Part shown: positions 36,101 to 49,097 of the stretch, in pieces
How the letters are laid out: every line of letters starts with the position of its first letter
Numbering within the stretch: position 1 is the first letter of the stretch
DNA from: Terana coerulea
Lineage: Eukaryota > Basidiomycota > Agaricomycetes > Polyporales > Phanerochaetaceae
Assembly (NCBI GenBank): GCA_024811115.1
Contig: JAKOGH010000825.1
Span: 31,400-95,399, forward strand
Length of the DNA stretch: 64,000 nt
Reading direction: 5' to 3'
The notes under the pieces: model-generated
Databases searched by the model: none
Told to the model about the DNA's origin: nothing
Seen by the model: the letters and a program-made list of their open reading frames with translations, nothing else
Position numbers and translations under genes: made by a program

Positions 36101-39100
36101 CCGGGTTTCCTTGTTTGTGCCGCCAGCAATCGTTAATAATGCGGGAAGGGGCGGAAACCGCAGAAGCCCCAGCTTGAACAAGAACTTGGCTGTTAACGAT
36201 GGTTCAGTACTGTATCTTCACTCGTCATTGGGGCACATACCCTCATCGGACGATGGTCTCCACTTCGTTTGTGTACCCCAATCGATCACAGGCAAACCAA
36301 GTTTGCGGAAAACTTCGAGCGGTTCGTAGAGCTGGTTTGCCCTGAGCCTCTCAATTTTCGCCGTCTCGCCGGCAGCAGGAGTGACATGGCCCTCCTTGGG
36401 AAACGCAGCAGTAAGTCTTAGCCGCTCCATCTCATCCGCTGTCAGTGTTGTTTGAACAGCAACAAGATACTTGATTAGATCAGCGATAGACCAGTCTCCT
36501 GTCTTGATCATCCTAACAAAAAACATGAGTGCCGGGATTGGCCAGAACTCGAAAGCGACGTACCGATTGAATACAATCTGAAGATCGACATGTTTACGGA
36601 CCCCTACGGCTTCCAACACTTTTTCAAGTGCACCCTTGATCGGTGCCCCAGATGGCATCTTGACTAGTGGCAAATCGGGGAAGACGTGGGCATTTTGGAA
36701 GTACGCATCCTTCGGAATCTTGATCCCTGCAATGGTGGGGACACAAGGCACGTCGCGCAAAAGAGAAGTGACATCGTTCTGCATGGCTTTAGAGGACGAT
36801 GGCCATGCCCGGCTGAGTACATTCAGAACACGCTCCGCCCACTGCGCTGACAAGGACATGTCATATTCGGGATTGGACGATCTAACTTCAGGTTCAAGGA
36901 TATGCTTCAGCCATCCGGGGAGAGTAAACTCGCTCCACCCAAATGCTGCTACTAGGAGTTGTGGATCAAAATGTCTGCTGACGCTTGGTGGCAACAAATG
37001 TGGTGGCAATGGTCCGTCGAGTGGGATGTGCGCGCCAGCGCTGCGGGTATTCAGGAAGTTTTGGACGGAGGCAAGAGGTATAATCTTTCTCATCTGGTCC
37101 ACCCGGCGTCCCTATGATCATGACCGCGGCGTTTAAGAGTTCCGTCCGTGCCCGCTCAATTTCCTTCACCGCGCCAGATCTGTACAGGTCAATCCACCAC
37201 TTGAAGCATGCAACCATCTCAGACTGTATGTGGATGTAAGTACCAATCAAGGAGAGCGGCATGTCACCATACCTCAGGTAGTGGTCGCGCCCGAAGTTCT
37301 TTCAGCACATCGGCAAATGTAATCTCTTTGAGCATCTCCCGAGCTTGAAGGGCGTCCACCATCGACTTTGCTCCCTCGACCACCTCTGATGGAAGGACCG
37401 GTAGTTGCTTGAGAAATTCCGCAAAGGTGGCATTCGGTAATCGAACATCGGTTGCATTGCGAATACCGACGTTAGAGATGATGGGGAAGGAATGTGAGTT
37501 CTGGCCAGCAAACACGAAAGCAAATGCGGATGTTGCGATGCAAGAGAAAAACGCTTCTTCGAACAGGGTAGAGACCTGTGGTGACGGTGTTGACGTGTGG
37601 AACGTGAAGAATTTCATGGCATGAAGAGCACGGGCACGTAGAGTGCTCTGCTGTTCAAGCTCAGTCTCAGTGGACGCCGGAGGGTTGGCGGGCCAGAGAG
37701 AAGCGATGTTGTACATTTCTTCTTCGTAGGCTGTCCGTGCCAGATATCCTCCTACGCCGAGGAGCTCCTCATTCCACACTGTATTGAGAGCATCAGCAGT
37801 CTGTAAATACTCCCAGTTGCATGTGGCTAAACTGACCCCGTACATTACGGTCCCTGAGTATCCTTCGTCAATTGGAGTCAAAGATGAACCAAATGTAAAA
37901 CTCACATGAAGTCGATTGATTCACGTTCTACCGTTGGGATGAAACGTCCTGACATATGACCTCCTATTCCGGTAGTTTGCCCTGTCGAGTGCCCCTGGAG
38001 ATACATCAGCGACTGACGTGGTCATAAGTAAGAGAACGCTCACAATAAAGACTCGTGCCGAGCCAGTACTACCATGGAATTAATGTCACCCACGCTTCCG
38101 AGCGAACTGATATCCTTACCCGTCTATGTCTGCCCGCAGCCCCTGGAAGATGCTGCCTGTACCTGCAGGACTCTTTTCATCCTCCTTCTTGCTGGCATCG
38201 TACTCGTCTTTGCCCGTCTGTGAACAATGCACTTAGTGTGGATACGCAGAAATAAACAGTTCTGCTGACATATATGAGCTCGTACTTCATCTTGATTGGC
38301 GGGTTTTTCTTAGTGGCACGTTGAAGCTCCTTGCTCATTCGTTCATCAAGACGGACATCGACGTCAGCTGAGAAAACAGCAAGAACAACGCCAGTCTCAT
38401 TGACTTGGAGTAGCTTCTTCTGTTCCTCCGCCTCCTTCGCGGCGGTATCTTCTACCTCCACCACCGGTGGCATTGGTGACGGTTGTCTTTGAGGCGTACT
38501 GCCGAACCCGGAGAATAAGGAGGAAAAGAAGCCCGAAGATACGGTCTTGCGAGCTTGCTGTTGTTCCATAGGCACGATGCGTTTGCGTGGCTTGGTAGAA
38601 GAACCAGCTGCATATACCCATTGCATGACTTCTGCACGGATCTCGAGTGCTGGGAACCGTAACACGTCAACACAGCGAAGTCGCAAAGTATGTACTCGAT
38701 CACATACCTGTGACACTAATGGAAGATACCTTCATGGTACCTTTCGGCGTATCTGGTTTCAAGCCTCTTCTCAACGTCAGAGGTTTGGGCACGCCGCGAT
38801 CCTTTCGTAGCTTCGCAAGCCGGTGGCCGTCAAAGAACACGCTAACCTCAGATAGCCTTGCCATGAAGGTCACGGAAGATGCCAGGAAACGAATGAAGTC
38901 GAAGGGAGTCGGTGGAGGCCCAGGCTCGCGAAGAGGCATACTGAATGTAGTCCACTGAGTGTGGTCGGCTTCGGGCAATGATCCTCGACGGGCAAACAGC
39001 TATGTCGGCGTTAACACAGAGTAGCTCATGTGGAATAAAACGCTCGCACCTGATCCTTCTTATCCTTCCAGTAGAACCCCATCCACTGCCCTGTGTCATG

Positions 39101-39856
39101 TTAGCTAAGGACAGAGAGTAACCTCCAGAGGGGTTCCATACCTCCTGATGTTACGAAGGGCTCCTCAGTGACAGAGAACAGGCTGTAGAAGCCTATAACA
39201 GTACGATGAGAATAGTGACCTTATAAGCTACCTTCGTCTGCACCCACCAACACCGAAAGCACCAATCTTCTCTTCATCCGGATTACCCTCAGCTAAGCAA
39301 GAGGTGAGCTTACGAAGGCTACGGGAAGGCATGAAGAGGGTGTACCAATCTTCTTCAGGCGACTCCAGTCTTCATCTCGGAATATAATACCGTCGTTCTT
39401 GAACGTCCATTGATGAACCTATGTATATAGTTGAGAAATACGCTCGGGTTCAGCTACATCACGACATACTACGGCGGTCTTCAAGTCTGGTAGCTTCCGC
39501 AGAGTGCTATCTGCAGAGTCTTTCCCGTCCTGTCCAGTTTGAGTTTCTTGTCGCTTCAAATAACCCTCCGTCTCGAAATGGATCTCCACCGCTCTTGCGC
39601 TGGCATCGTCCGAATTCTGTAGCAGTTCTCGGAATACTAGTTACGCAACCATGTAAGCGTTAGGTCAAGTCCGAGAGTGTCACAACGCACCTGTGAATTC
39701 CCCCGAATACCTCGCAAGCACCTTGTCTATGAGAGCCCTCTGATTAACCTCCACAGACTCGTCATGTCCGCTCGCCCACTGTGATATCCGCATTCAAGTA
39801 ACAATCATGAGCGTTCCCTGGTATGTGCTCACCAATGCGTCTCTTGCATGGGCCAT
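33162..39856 (-). CDS. DUF3684 / sacsin-like GHKL ATPase with C-terminal HExxH motif
   Basis: This very large protein (about 1,700 residues, some 20 introns) has an HSP90-type nucleotide-binding fold at its start: WASGHDESVEVNQRAL, then FRELLQNSDDASARAVEIHF (the N box with catalytic Glu and Asn), GNPDEEKIGAFGVG (glycine-rich lid) and QWMGFYWKDKKDQLFARRG. The order and wording match fungal DUF3684 proteins related to plant NO VEIN and sacsin. Middle exons (FIPTVERESIDF, LKHILEPEVRSSNPEYDMSL, KYLVAVQTTL) continue without a known domain. The last exons end YFTLAHEIAHNLVQPHN then AEHEFWFSSICE: an HExxH zinc-peptidase-like motif followed by a downstream His and Glu. One base appears extra near 37083 (GGPDEK, then IIPLASVQNFLNTR in another frame). 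The function is unknown; a chaperone-like role is inferred from the ATPase fold. Confidence 0.88.
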
Positions 39857-40340
39857 TATGTGCTATGATCTACAATGCTGGTCAGTGGAGTAGTATAAGA
39901 CGGAAGTCTGAAGTGGGTATGCTGCCAGCAGTCGGAAGCTAAGAGAATAGACAGAAATCTCCAGAATGTAGTAGAAGAATTCAAGCTTGAAGATGTGCGT
40001 GCGCAGCCAAGGGCATGGCGTCCGAGCTGACAGATGCTCGATGGAAAGTACGTGGTACAACGAAAGCCCAGAATATGATATCCTCCGCCATGCACTCAAA
40101 AGACGCGTTTGGCGCCTCCGTAGTCTCCATTACGCCTTCCATGTGATTCACGACGGTTGCGGAGTGAGTAAAGAAATGAGTTCTACAGTCAGTTAAAAGT
40201 ATGTATATGTAGTTCAGAATCCAAGTAAACAACAGAGGCAGGTTACTACAGTATATGACAACATCCAGCAGAACGGAAAATCCTGTTGTCGCCTGGGCGA
40301 ATAAATTATACTTGTGTATGAGAAGATTACTAAGGTTCCT
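39857..40340. other. Intergenic, no gene seen
   Basis: This is the 5' flank of the DUF3684 gene and 3' flank of DGK1. It has AT-richer stretches and no conserved frame. Confidence 0.5.
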
Positions 40341-41651
40341 CTAACCGAGACTGGCTGCATCCGTCGAAGAGGCCATCACGAAGAAAAACAATTTGAGACA
40401 TTTGAACAAACCCCAGATGCAACCACCAGAGATGATAGGAAGAGTGAGGTTGTCGTCCAGAGATCCCAAATCTGCAAACTACTTGTCAACACTTTAGCAA
40501 CAGATGTGTAGAGACAATACATACCGAGAGCCTCAGCAACACCAGATACCAGACCCCCGACAACAGTGATGAGACCGAGCCCAACCCAACCCCCAAAAGC
40601 AGGAGTCTCCGTGGGACTTGACACTCCGTTCTCAAAGGTCCAGACAGGCTCTACACCACCTGACTGACCGAGCAAGCCCCAGAAGCCAGCAACGATGAGA
40701 GACCCCGTAACGGAACCCGCAATGAAACCGGCTAGGGACTTCCGTGGAGCAAGAGGGAAGCGGAGGATGGGCAGGCGGCGAGGTAGAGGTGGAGTGAATC
40801 GTCCCCACAAGCGACCGATGGTAGACGCGGCCGTGTCGGCCCAAGAGAGACTGGAATACGGACACAATGATCAGGACTACACCCGTAGAATGAAAATGTA
40901 AAGGGCGTACATGAGAATAGAGACAACGGCCACATCAAGTGGGTATACTGATAGCACCCACAGGACGCCGAGGATGTACCAAATAACGCCGTTCGTTGAT
41001 TTCTACAAATACAATCTTAGCTTCGAAGACGCTTGAGCCTGAGTGCAGAGGACGCACCTTCTCACTCTCTCGCATGAGAAACCCGAGACACTTCTCGTAG
41101 ACACGCTCGAACTCCGGCGAAGAAAGGCGCAGAACGTCCGCGGGGGCTACAACCGCAAGGGCCATGCCAAGGGCAACGACTACGGGACGTGGAGATCCAT
41201 GGGAGAGATACAGGTAGAGGGTTAGGAATCCTATGTAGACATACGAACATGAGTTACTAGTGCTCTAACGATGAAGAGAATCGAACGTGCCTATGGACGA
41301 ATGAAGAATCTTGCGGGGAATTTCCCAGTCTATTGGAGGCGGTGAAGGCGACTTCTGCAACGGCTCCGGGAGTTTTCTCGAATTTTGTCCGGCAGTTTCG
41401 ACGCGAGGTTGCGCGGGCGTCGTACGGGTTGGTTCGGAGGCTTCATGTGCGGTGTGCCCGTCAACAGAGCCGTTCGTCATAGAGCGTCGTTGCTTCACTG
41501 TCTTCCGCGGAGGCACATTGTAATTCTGTGACGTCCTATTATGGCCAGACACGAAGGGAATCTTTGGCGAGGTCGGGCGAATGGAGAGAGAATACGGGGG
41601 ACGTGTCGGGTCGTGTGAGAGGGAAAACGCATCGCTGGCAGGCAAGGTCAT
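40341..41651 (-). CDS. DGK1: CTP-dependent diacylglycerol kinase (Dgk1 family)
   Basis: The predicted membrane protein of the ER/nuclear envelope converts diacylglycerol to phosphatidate with CTP, as yeast Dgk1 does. A disordered Ser/Thr/Pro-rich N-terminus (SPKIPFVSGHNRTSQNYNVP) precedes IDWEIPRKILHSSIGFLTLYLY, an arrangement typical of the family. Next come several helices (ALGMALAVVAPADVLRL, GVIWYILGVLWVLSVYPLDV), SWADTAASTIGRLWGRFTPP, then ESKxLAG-like RKSLAGFIAGSVTGSLIVAG. The conserved end is LVSGVAEAL..DLGSLDDNLTLPIISGG. The last intron phases are clean. The first intron (41231-41290) appears to use a GC donor (ATAG|GCACGT..CATAG). Confidence 0.88.
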
Positions 41652-42039
41652 GAGTGAAGATGGTCGTCAGAACGTGTGCACCGGTCAAGCTAGCGTATAC
41701 ATGTACAGAGGTGGAAAGAAAGCTGGTGGACGAGGTTGGGACGAAGGGCAATTTGAACAAGGGCAAGGTGCCGTGGATCGCTGTGGCCCCATCGGCAGGC
41801 ACGCGCGTTTAGGTGCGTCTATCGGAACTGAGACGGCGGCAAGCCAACCGAACTATCCCTTTCCGTATACTCCAGCTCGAGTTCTGGATATCCAAAGTGT
41901 GGCATCACAATACTGGCACAGGAATTACAGTAGCAAAGCGAGGAAAACATGAGCAGCTCATAGCAATTTTATGGGGGAAGCGCATGAGCCGTCTCCAGCG
42001 ACCTCAAGCACAGCGACACTCTCGGATTACAGCAGACGA

Positions 42040-42851
<812 letters not shown>

Positions 42852-43267
42852 GGCGGGCGAGAGTGTGCTTTGGCGAAGGACTATGGGTTGGAGTAGGTAA
42901 GTACCTAGGCTCGTCCGAGTGTCGTGCTACGAAAGCGCGAGTCAAGACGAGCTGTGAACGACAAAGTCGCCGGGAAAATCGTCAAGTGCCGTCTTTCGCA
43001 CATAACCACAGAGTAAAGAGAGCATCATTCACCTTGCGTGGGGTCTTGTAGAGGCGGGTGACGTGAACGACGGCGACGACGGCAACAGCCTCCAACTTTC
43101 CTGAACCCGTGCGCCTGAGCGGGCGCTTGCTGGTCGAATGGTTCTGTACAGTACCACTTCAGCCACCCACTGGCGCTTGCCGCATTTGGACCGCCCAGAC
43201 TACCGCCCGCAGCGTCAAGCAGCCCATCCTCAAGACCCCCGACGCTGCCGACAGCCTCGAATTCAAC
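42852..43267. promoter_or_regulatory. Shared promoter space of two ribosomal protein genes
   Basis: The 416 bp between the divergent start codons of uS8 and eS17 must hold both promoters and leaders. I see C/T-rich leader tracts near each ATG but no clear TATA box. Confidence 0.6.
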
Positions 43268-43994
43268 ATGGTGAGTGGACCAAAGGCGGTCATGCTGAAG
43301 AAATGGTCTAAGGCTGCTTTGTCGGACTATAGGGCCGCGTACGTACCAAGACCACCAAGAGGGCCTCGCGGGTACTCATCGAAAAATAGTGAGTTGCTAT
43401 GCTATCTTTTGGGTCGAGCTTGGGGGCGAAAGTGGGAGGAATCGAAGGAACGAAGTTTGGAGAGGTGTAGGAGTGGATAGAGGCTGATTCTGCGTTCCAG
43501 CTACCCCCGCCTTACCCTGGACTTCCATACCAACAAGCGTATCATCGATGAAGTCGTACGTCAACAACTCCAGCGCAGAATCTGCCTGTAAACGTGACCT
43601 TACGTCGCTTCTGTAGGCTGTTGTTCCCTCGAAACGCCTTCGCAACAAGATTGCCGGTTTCACCACCCATTTGATGAAGCGTATCCAGAAGGGTCCTGTC
43701 CGGGGTATCTCCTTCAAGCTCCAGGAGGAAGAGCGAGAGAGGAAGGATAACTACGTGCCTGAGGTGTCTGCCCTCGACACCAGTGCCACTGGTCTCGAGG
43801 TTGATCCTGATACCAAGGTGCGTCATTCTGTCGAGTGATTCGTATGCGCACCTTTTGATTCCTTTTACCAGGATCTCCTCCACGCCCTCAACTTTGACTC
43901 GGTTCAAGTTAGCATCGTTCAGCCCGTCGTTGCTGTACCCGAGCGTGGCCCTCGCCGGGACCGCAGGAACGTTCCTGGTGCCGCCCGGTCGTAA
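43268..43994 (+). CDS. RPS17: 40S ribosomal protein eS17 (S17)
   Basis: A small-subunit ribosomal protein. The first exon is only the ATG codon (43268-43270), followed by GTGAGT. The next exons read [37 protein letters not shown], then [20 protein letters not shown] and [20 protein letters not shown] and [13 protein letters not shown], with the acidic EVDPDTKDLL end and a basic tail ([13 protein letters not shown]). All match eukaryotic eS17 over its whole length (about 144 residues). No frame break is visible. An intron directly behind the start codon is common in ribosomal protein genes. Confidence 0.96.
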
Positions 43995-45071
43995 ATTCAT
44001 GTTTACTTATGACATTCCTTGTACTGCTGTTTTGTTCCTCGCAAGTTTATGCACGTCGTGATTCCTGGGCTAGGCAGCGCTTGGGATCATTACCATCAAT
44101 AATGTGAAGGAGTGGTTCGCGTCGCACGTCTGCATTTTATGCAGCATGTGCCTGAAGGTGGTAGTCCCGTCTGGTTCGTGTGGCGCGTGGGCGTGCCATG
44201 GCTACCCATCATGCATGATCATCCTAGTCGTAGATCCTTGAAGAACCTAGGGAGTATCTGACGACAGCCCGCGACTATCTACTTATGTAAAGTGATCAAC
44301 AGGGTGATAATGTGTGTCACGGGAACTGTGATATGCTGCAAGTTGATAGAACTCGACACGCCGGGTTCTGAGGCCCGAGTGGTGAAAGCAATACTGCAGC
44401 GACGGCGTCAGCAGGCTGAGTTTGAGGCCAGTACATCCCCTTGCTGATCTTAAGTTCATGGTTGGGTAACGACACTGATATAAGCGTGGTTTCTACGCTC
44501 ACCGGTTATACTAATGACGCTCACTTCGTGATTAGTAGCATTGTAAGCGTCGATTCTGGTGCTAAGTAAATGCAGCTACTTATTCCACTATCCCCTACTC
44601 GAAATTTGTTCCTTTAAGCGGTCTTACATTGGGTCTGATTTGGTATCCCGACCTCTTATTGAGAAATTGTAAGTGAGCTTGAAGGCTATCGGTGTAGGCT
44701 CTGCTCAGGCCTCAATCATTACCCACCTCAGCAAGCTCATCAACATTAATAGCAAGATAATTACAGGTGGTGAGCTGGAATGTGCATTGAATATTGAATA
44801 GTCGATAACTTGACATAATAAGGCTATATAAACATTCAATTGGGTGATTCGCATACATATGTAACTTGCGGATTCAAAGTCATCGTGACGGGTGGCAGCA
44901 TCCTCTACCGAGACCTGAGAAGAACTTGCTGCTTATGTAGCCCAAACTCGACGGATAGATGAATGTAGACCTGGTGCACGATATGTTCCCTACTGATCGG
45001 TCTTGCCGAACGTATTGTGCAATGCCGGATCTGCCGGACGCCACGAAGCTTACTTCCAATGTTCAAGCAGC
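43995..45071. other. Intergenic, no gene seen
   Basis: This is the 3' flank of eS17 followed by AT-richer sequence up to the tRNA gene. No conserved frame or repeat is visible. Confidence 0.5.
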
Positions 45072-45075
45072 AAAA
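45072..45075 (-). terminator. Pol III terminator of second tRNA-Pro
   Basis: A run of four T on the minus strand directly follows the tRNA 3' end. Confidence 0.6.
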
Positions 45076-45157
45076 GGGCTCAACCGGGATTCGAACCCGG
45101 GATCCCTTGCAATCGGATACACCCAAAGCAAGTATCTTACCTCTAGACCATTGAGCC
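45076..45157 (-). tRNA. tRNA-Pro (UGG), second copy with a different intron
   Basis: The mature sequence appears identical to the gene at 19236-19317: GGCTCAA/TTGAGCC acceptor stem, the same A and B boxes, and anticodon TGG within TTTGGG. The intron, in the same place and of the same length, differs in sequence (TGTATCCGAT against TGCTTCCACT). Confidence 0.93.
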
Positions 45158-45517
45158 GATACATTTTGACCATTACACACCGCTATAATACTCACGCGCT
45201 ATGAAACTACAGTACACCAGCAACCAATCTGCAACCACATCTCTGCTGCATCACCTATGCTCAAAACCGCTACCTTTCTCGCAAGTATAACTATCACGGA
45301 AATAGTTGAATGTGAATCTCAAGGCACACACGTTGTTCCTTACGTGTTTTCCGACAGCCAAGAACTCACAGTGAGATCAAAAACGGCTCGAAGTATGTTT
45401 GTGAGAAATGCCACAATGGTGCCGACTCGTAGAAGAGTTTAATGATGCTACATGTTCTGACAAAGAGCCCGCTCCGCGAGGGAAAGTGGTGGTAAACATA
45501 CCAAAGGTCCACAGATA
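45158..45517. other. Intergenic, no gene seen
   Basis: The space between the tRNA-Pro gene and the 3' end of PRE1 has no conserved frame. Confidence 0.45.
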
Positions 45518-46218
45518 CTACAACTCAACCACCCTAACACCATCCTTGTCTACAACCTTGACCATGTACTTGCCTGGCGCAACAACCAGACGCTTCGCTA
45601 CTTCGTCGATACACCTCTTCAGGGCCTCCAAGCCCTCTTCGAGCGACGCTTCCGGGTTGTGGTACCTGGGCCCTCACGATCAACACACGTTGAGCATGAT
45701 CGTATCCGCAAACACTCACCGGTCAAGCAAACTTAAAGCGAAGTAGCTGCCGTAGCCGTGCGCAGCGAACGGCACCTCAACGAGAGTGCCGAGGTAATCC
45801 ATCCAGTAGAGGTGTGGTGTGTACGTGCTGATGTCGTAGCCACCGAGGAGAAGGTTCACAGAGTACGGCTTGCGCGAACGAAGGGACTCTGCGAGTGACC
45901 TGCGAATCCAGGAGGCGGCTGATGGGGGGCGAAGGGCGTGCGTGTTGCGGATATGATACAGACGGAGGTTGCGCTCAATGTACTCGGCAAACTGGACAGT
46001 GTCGCCTAAAACACGCAGCATGCGCTTTAGTTCGGAGTTGAGTAGAAGCATGCCTGGGGTAGCGTACCGGGCTCTCCAGAGTACGCCATGAGCAGATGTG
46101 GACTCAGCTCCTTAATCTTGTCTGCGTCGCTCTTAACCTTGATGATCGAATGGACAACGGTGGTGTCGGCGGCGAGTAGGGTGTAACCCTTTCCAGTCAT
46201 CGCAAACGAGACTTCCAT
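45518..46218 (-). CDS. PRE1: 20S proteasome subunit beta-4 (Pre1 / PSMB2)
   Basis: A subunit of the proteasome core particle; the beta-4 position is structural and lacks the catalytic Thr. Three exons give [40 protein letters not shown], then [50 protein letters not shown] and [20 protein letters not shown]. It ends [26 protein letters not shown] and PFAAHGYG are strongly conserved in Pre1/PSMB2. Introns are GT-AG and in phase. It is divergent with the thioesterase gene (262 bp between starts), which leaves room for a proteasome-type promoter I did not identify. Confidence 0.94.
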
Positions 46219-46480
46219 ATTTAAAGGTGGAGGGAGTGTGCGTTGAAGAGGTGTACGTGGTCGTGGTCAGTCGTCAGCCAAGTGCAGAGATCCGCCAACG
46301 TTGTGTCTCGCAGGACGCGTCACTTCGGTAAACGCCGAATGCAGCGCGAGTGTAAATGGGCGTTAGTCAGCAGCTTTCCCGCACCGACCACGCCCGCTGC
46401 GCTTTGGCTAGCACTAGTTGCGTCACGTACGCTGAATACAAGTGGATAAACTATCCTGACTACTTACTCCACGTTCCAGC

Positions 46481-47010
46481 ATGTCACAAGGCGAGGATCT
46501 GAAAAAGCGAGGAAGGGATGATTATCCGTTCTTTCTATCATCATATCGCACCAGATGGTGAGGGCCTTTCTCACTTGACTCAACAAGCAACTTGACAGAG
46601 CAATGTTGTACAGGAGTGACAATGATCAGTATGCGCACGTCAACAACTCCATATACTACCACTTTTTCGACTCTATCGTCAACACCTATCTCATCAAGCA
46701 CTGTGGGTTGAATCCTCCCAGTGCACCTCTCATCGGCCTTGTTGTGTCGTCCTTCTGCCATTTCTTTGCACCACTCTCGTTTCCGGCCGTCCTGGATCTG
46801 GGCCTGCGGGTTAACAAGTTGGGCAAGAGCTCGGTTACATATGAGGTTGGTGTATTCGAGGAGGGAAAGGATACGCCAAATGCCGTTGGAGGATATACCC
46901 ACGTTTTCGTGGAGAACCAGAGTCGCAAGAGTGCGGCTATGGATGCTCGCACCCGAGAAGGTTTGCAAAAGCTTCAAGACCCTAGTAAAAGACCACAGGC
47001 CAGACTTTGA
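46481..47010 (+). CDS. Hotdog-fold acyl-CoA thioesterase (4HBT type)
   Basis: Two exons (46481-46557, 46614-47010) encode 157 residues. RTRWSDNDQYAHVNNSIYYHFFDS is the 4-hydroxybenzoyl-CoA thioesterase signature, in which the Asp and the HVNN segment belong to the active-site region. The remaining sequence (SSFCHFFAPLSFPAVLDLGL, KLGKSSVTYEVGVFE, GGYTHVFVE) follows the usual beta-strand pattern of a hotdog domain, and the length fits a single domain. No targeting peptide is evident. The natural acyl-CoA substrate cannot be told from sequence. Confidence 0.88.
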
Positions 47011-47313
47011 TAGGGCTCGTCGATGCACATGCATACATGTCAATCCTGCATTTTTTGGCGTTAGCATGGAATACATGCTGACCGCATTAATTCGTAATTC
47101 TCCGTAGCTTCTCGAGGGTTGTGATTCCATGGCATATTGCGTATGTACCCAGCCAAGTACAGTACAAACGAGCAAGAACAAGGTATCCGGGGTCCTTCCT
47201 ATGAACGCTCACGTGACTAGGTTCAATATCCGCACGACCTCGCGCGTGCCGCCATGCTTTCTTTCCTTTAACTTCCACGAATTGTTACGACGGATACCCT
47301 GAGCTCTCGTTTT
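47011..47313. other. Intergenic, upstream of CDC20
   Basis: 303 bp between the thioesterase stop and the CDC20 start. No gene or clear TATA box. Confidence 0.4.
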
Positions 47314-49097
47314 ATGTCTTATCATCCGAAAACGCCTTCACGACACCATAGGTCTCGCTCAGAGGCGAAGACACCGCTGACACCCTCTCTCGTCTCTGGC
47401 CTCAACGCATTCAGCATCGGTACATCACCAACTAAATCCAGGGCGGCAGATCTTACGAACCCATTCATAAGCTCTAGCAAGCCCTCTGCCCGTAGCCGCG
47501 CGCCGTCACCTATCAAACGAGCCACAGGTTCGAAAGTCGAGGTTTCTGAACGTCTCCGTCGGCAAGCCAGTTTAGGAGTAATCCGCAAAGGAGGTGTGGA
47601 AAGCCGGCTTGACGTTGTCAAACAAGACTACGTTCCCCCACCAAAGAAGGAGGTCAAGCGTTCAAAATCCCAGCCAGCGGTGAGTCATACCTGCTGTAGA
47701 GAGTTTACAACGCTTTGACCGATACCGCCATCGGTAGAGAGACACCCGAGACCGTTTCATAACCACTCGCGAGACCGCCGTAGACGAAGTGGCCGCTTCG
47801 CTTGACATGATGAATCTTAACACTGAACCAAGTTCGCCCGGACATACTGCACGGCTTGCTGCCGCCGCTGGCGTGCCTCTGAACCGCCGTGTTCTGGCTT
47901 ACCACGAGCCACCGCCACCCTCCGCCTCGGACACCCTTCTTGCTCAGCAACGGGAGCTTGTGCGGCCCCTCTACGCGCGTCCTGGTGCACTCCCAACCTC
48001 CACCTCTGCTACTTCAAATAAGACCCGCAAAATCCCCACCCAGCCTGAGCGCGTGCTCGATGCGCCCGGGCATTATAGATGATTTCTACCTTAGTCTCAT
48101 CAGCTGGTCGTCATTGAATACGTTAGCGGTTGCGCTGGAGGGCACCACATATATCTGGAAGGCCGACACAGGTGAGGTCACGCAGCTATGTGACGCGCCT
48201 GAAGGCTCCTACGTGACCTCTGTCGACTTCTCCGCGGACGGCCAGTATCTCGGCATTGGCCTCGGGACGGGCGAGGTCGAGCTCTGGGATGTCGAGACGC
48301 AGCAGAAACTCCGTACAATGGCTGGACACTCCAGCCAAGTGGCATGTCTGTCGTGGAACCAGCACATACTGAGCTCCGGATGCGAAGACGGGAGCATCTG
48401 GCACCACGACGTCCGGCTCCCGCGACATAAGGTCGGCGAACTCCTGGGACACCAAGGAGCGGTGTGTGGGCTGAAATGGAGAGAAGACGGGGAGCTGCTT
48501 GCGAGTGGTGGAAATGACAATGTTGTCAATGTCTGGGATGGTCGGGTGGGCGACGTCGCACCGGGAACCCGCAGCACGCCTCGGTGGACAAAGCGAAACC
48601 ATACCGCTGCCGTTAAGGTATGTTATGCCGCTGCCAAGCTCTCCTCTTGTTCTGATATATTCTCTTAGGCCGTTGCATGGTGTCCCTGGCAACCTGCCCT
48701 GCTTGCCACCGGTGGAGGCACCAACGACGCCACCGTGCACATCTGGAACACCACCACCGGTGCACGCCTACACTCCCTCACGACCCCTTCTCAGGTCACG
48801 TCCATCCAGTGGTCGCCGCACCGGAAGGAGTTCCTCACTACGCACGGCTTCCCGACAAACGCCGTCATGGTGCACAGCTACCCCAACATGGAGCGCGTTT
48901 GCGAGATCCGGGATGCGCACGACTCAAGGGTGCTGTGGAGCACGATCAGTCCTGCAGGCGATGTGGTGTGCACGGGCGCGGGTGATGAGAACCTCAAGTT
49001 CTGGCGCATTTGGGAGGTGCCGAAGGTGAAGAAGACGAAGGAGGTGAAGGAGGTTGGGCGGGGAAGCACGAGCAGTGGTATTCTCGCCATCCGGTGA
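47314..49097 (+). CDS. CDC20: APC/C activator Cdc20 (Slp1/Fizzy)
   Basis: This WD40 coactivator recruits substrates to the anaphase-promoting complex. A basic Ser/Pro-rich N-terminus (FISSSKPSARSRAPSPIKR) is followed, across an intron ending at GGTAG, by RDTRDRFITTRETAV. The DRFITTR is the C-box, with Thr where Pro is usual. Then come the propeller (SYVTSVDFSADGQYLGIGLG, GEVELWDVETQQKLRTMAGH, NHTAAVK/AVAWCPWQPALLATGGG, VHIWNTTTGARLH, SQVTSIQWSPHRKEFLTTHG, DENLKFWRIWE) and a C-terminal LAIR, the IR tail that binds the complex. The wording of repeats 5-7 fits Cdc20/Slp1 better than Cdh1. One base seems extra near 48071 (LDAPG, then IIDDFYLSLISW in another frame), with no splice site to explain it. 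Confidence 0.93.
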
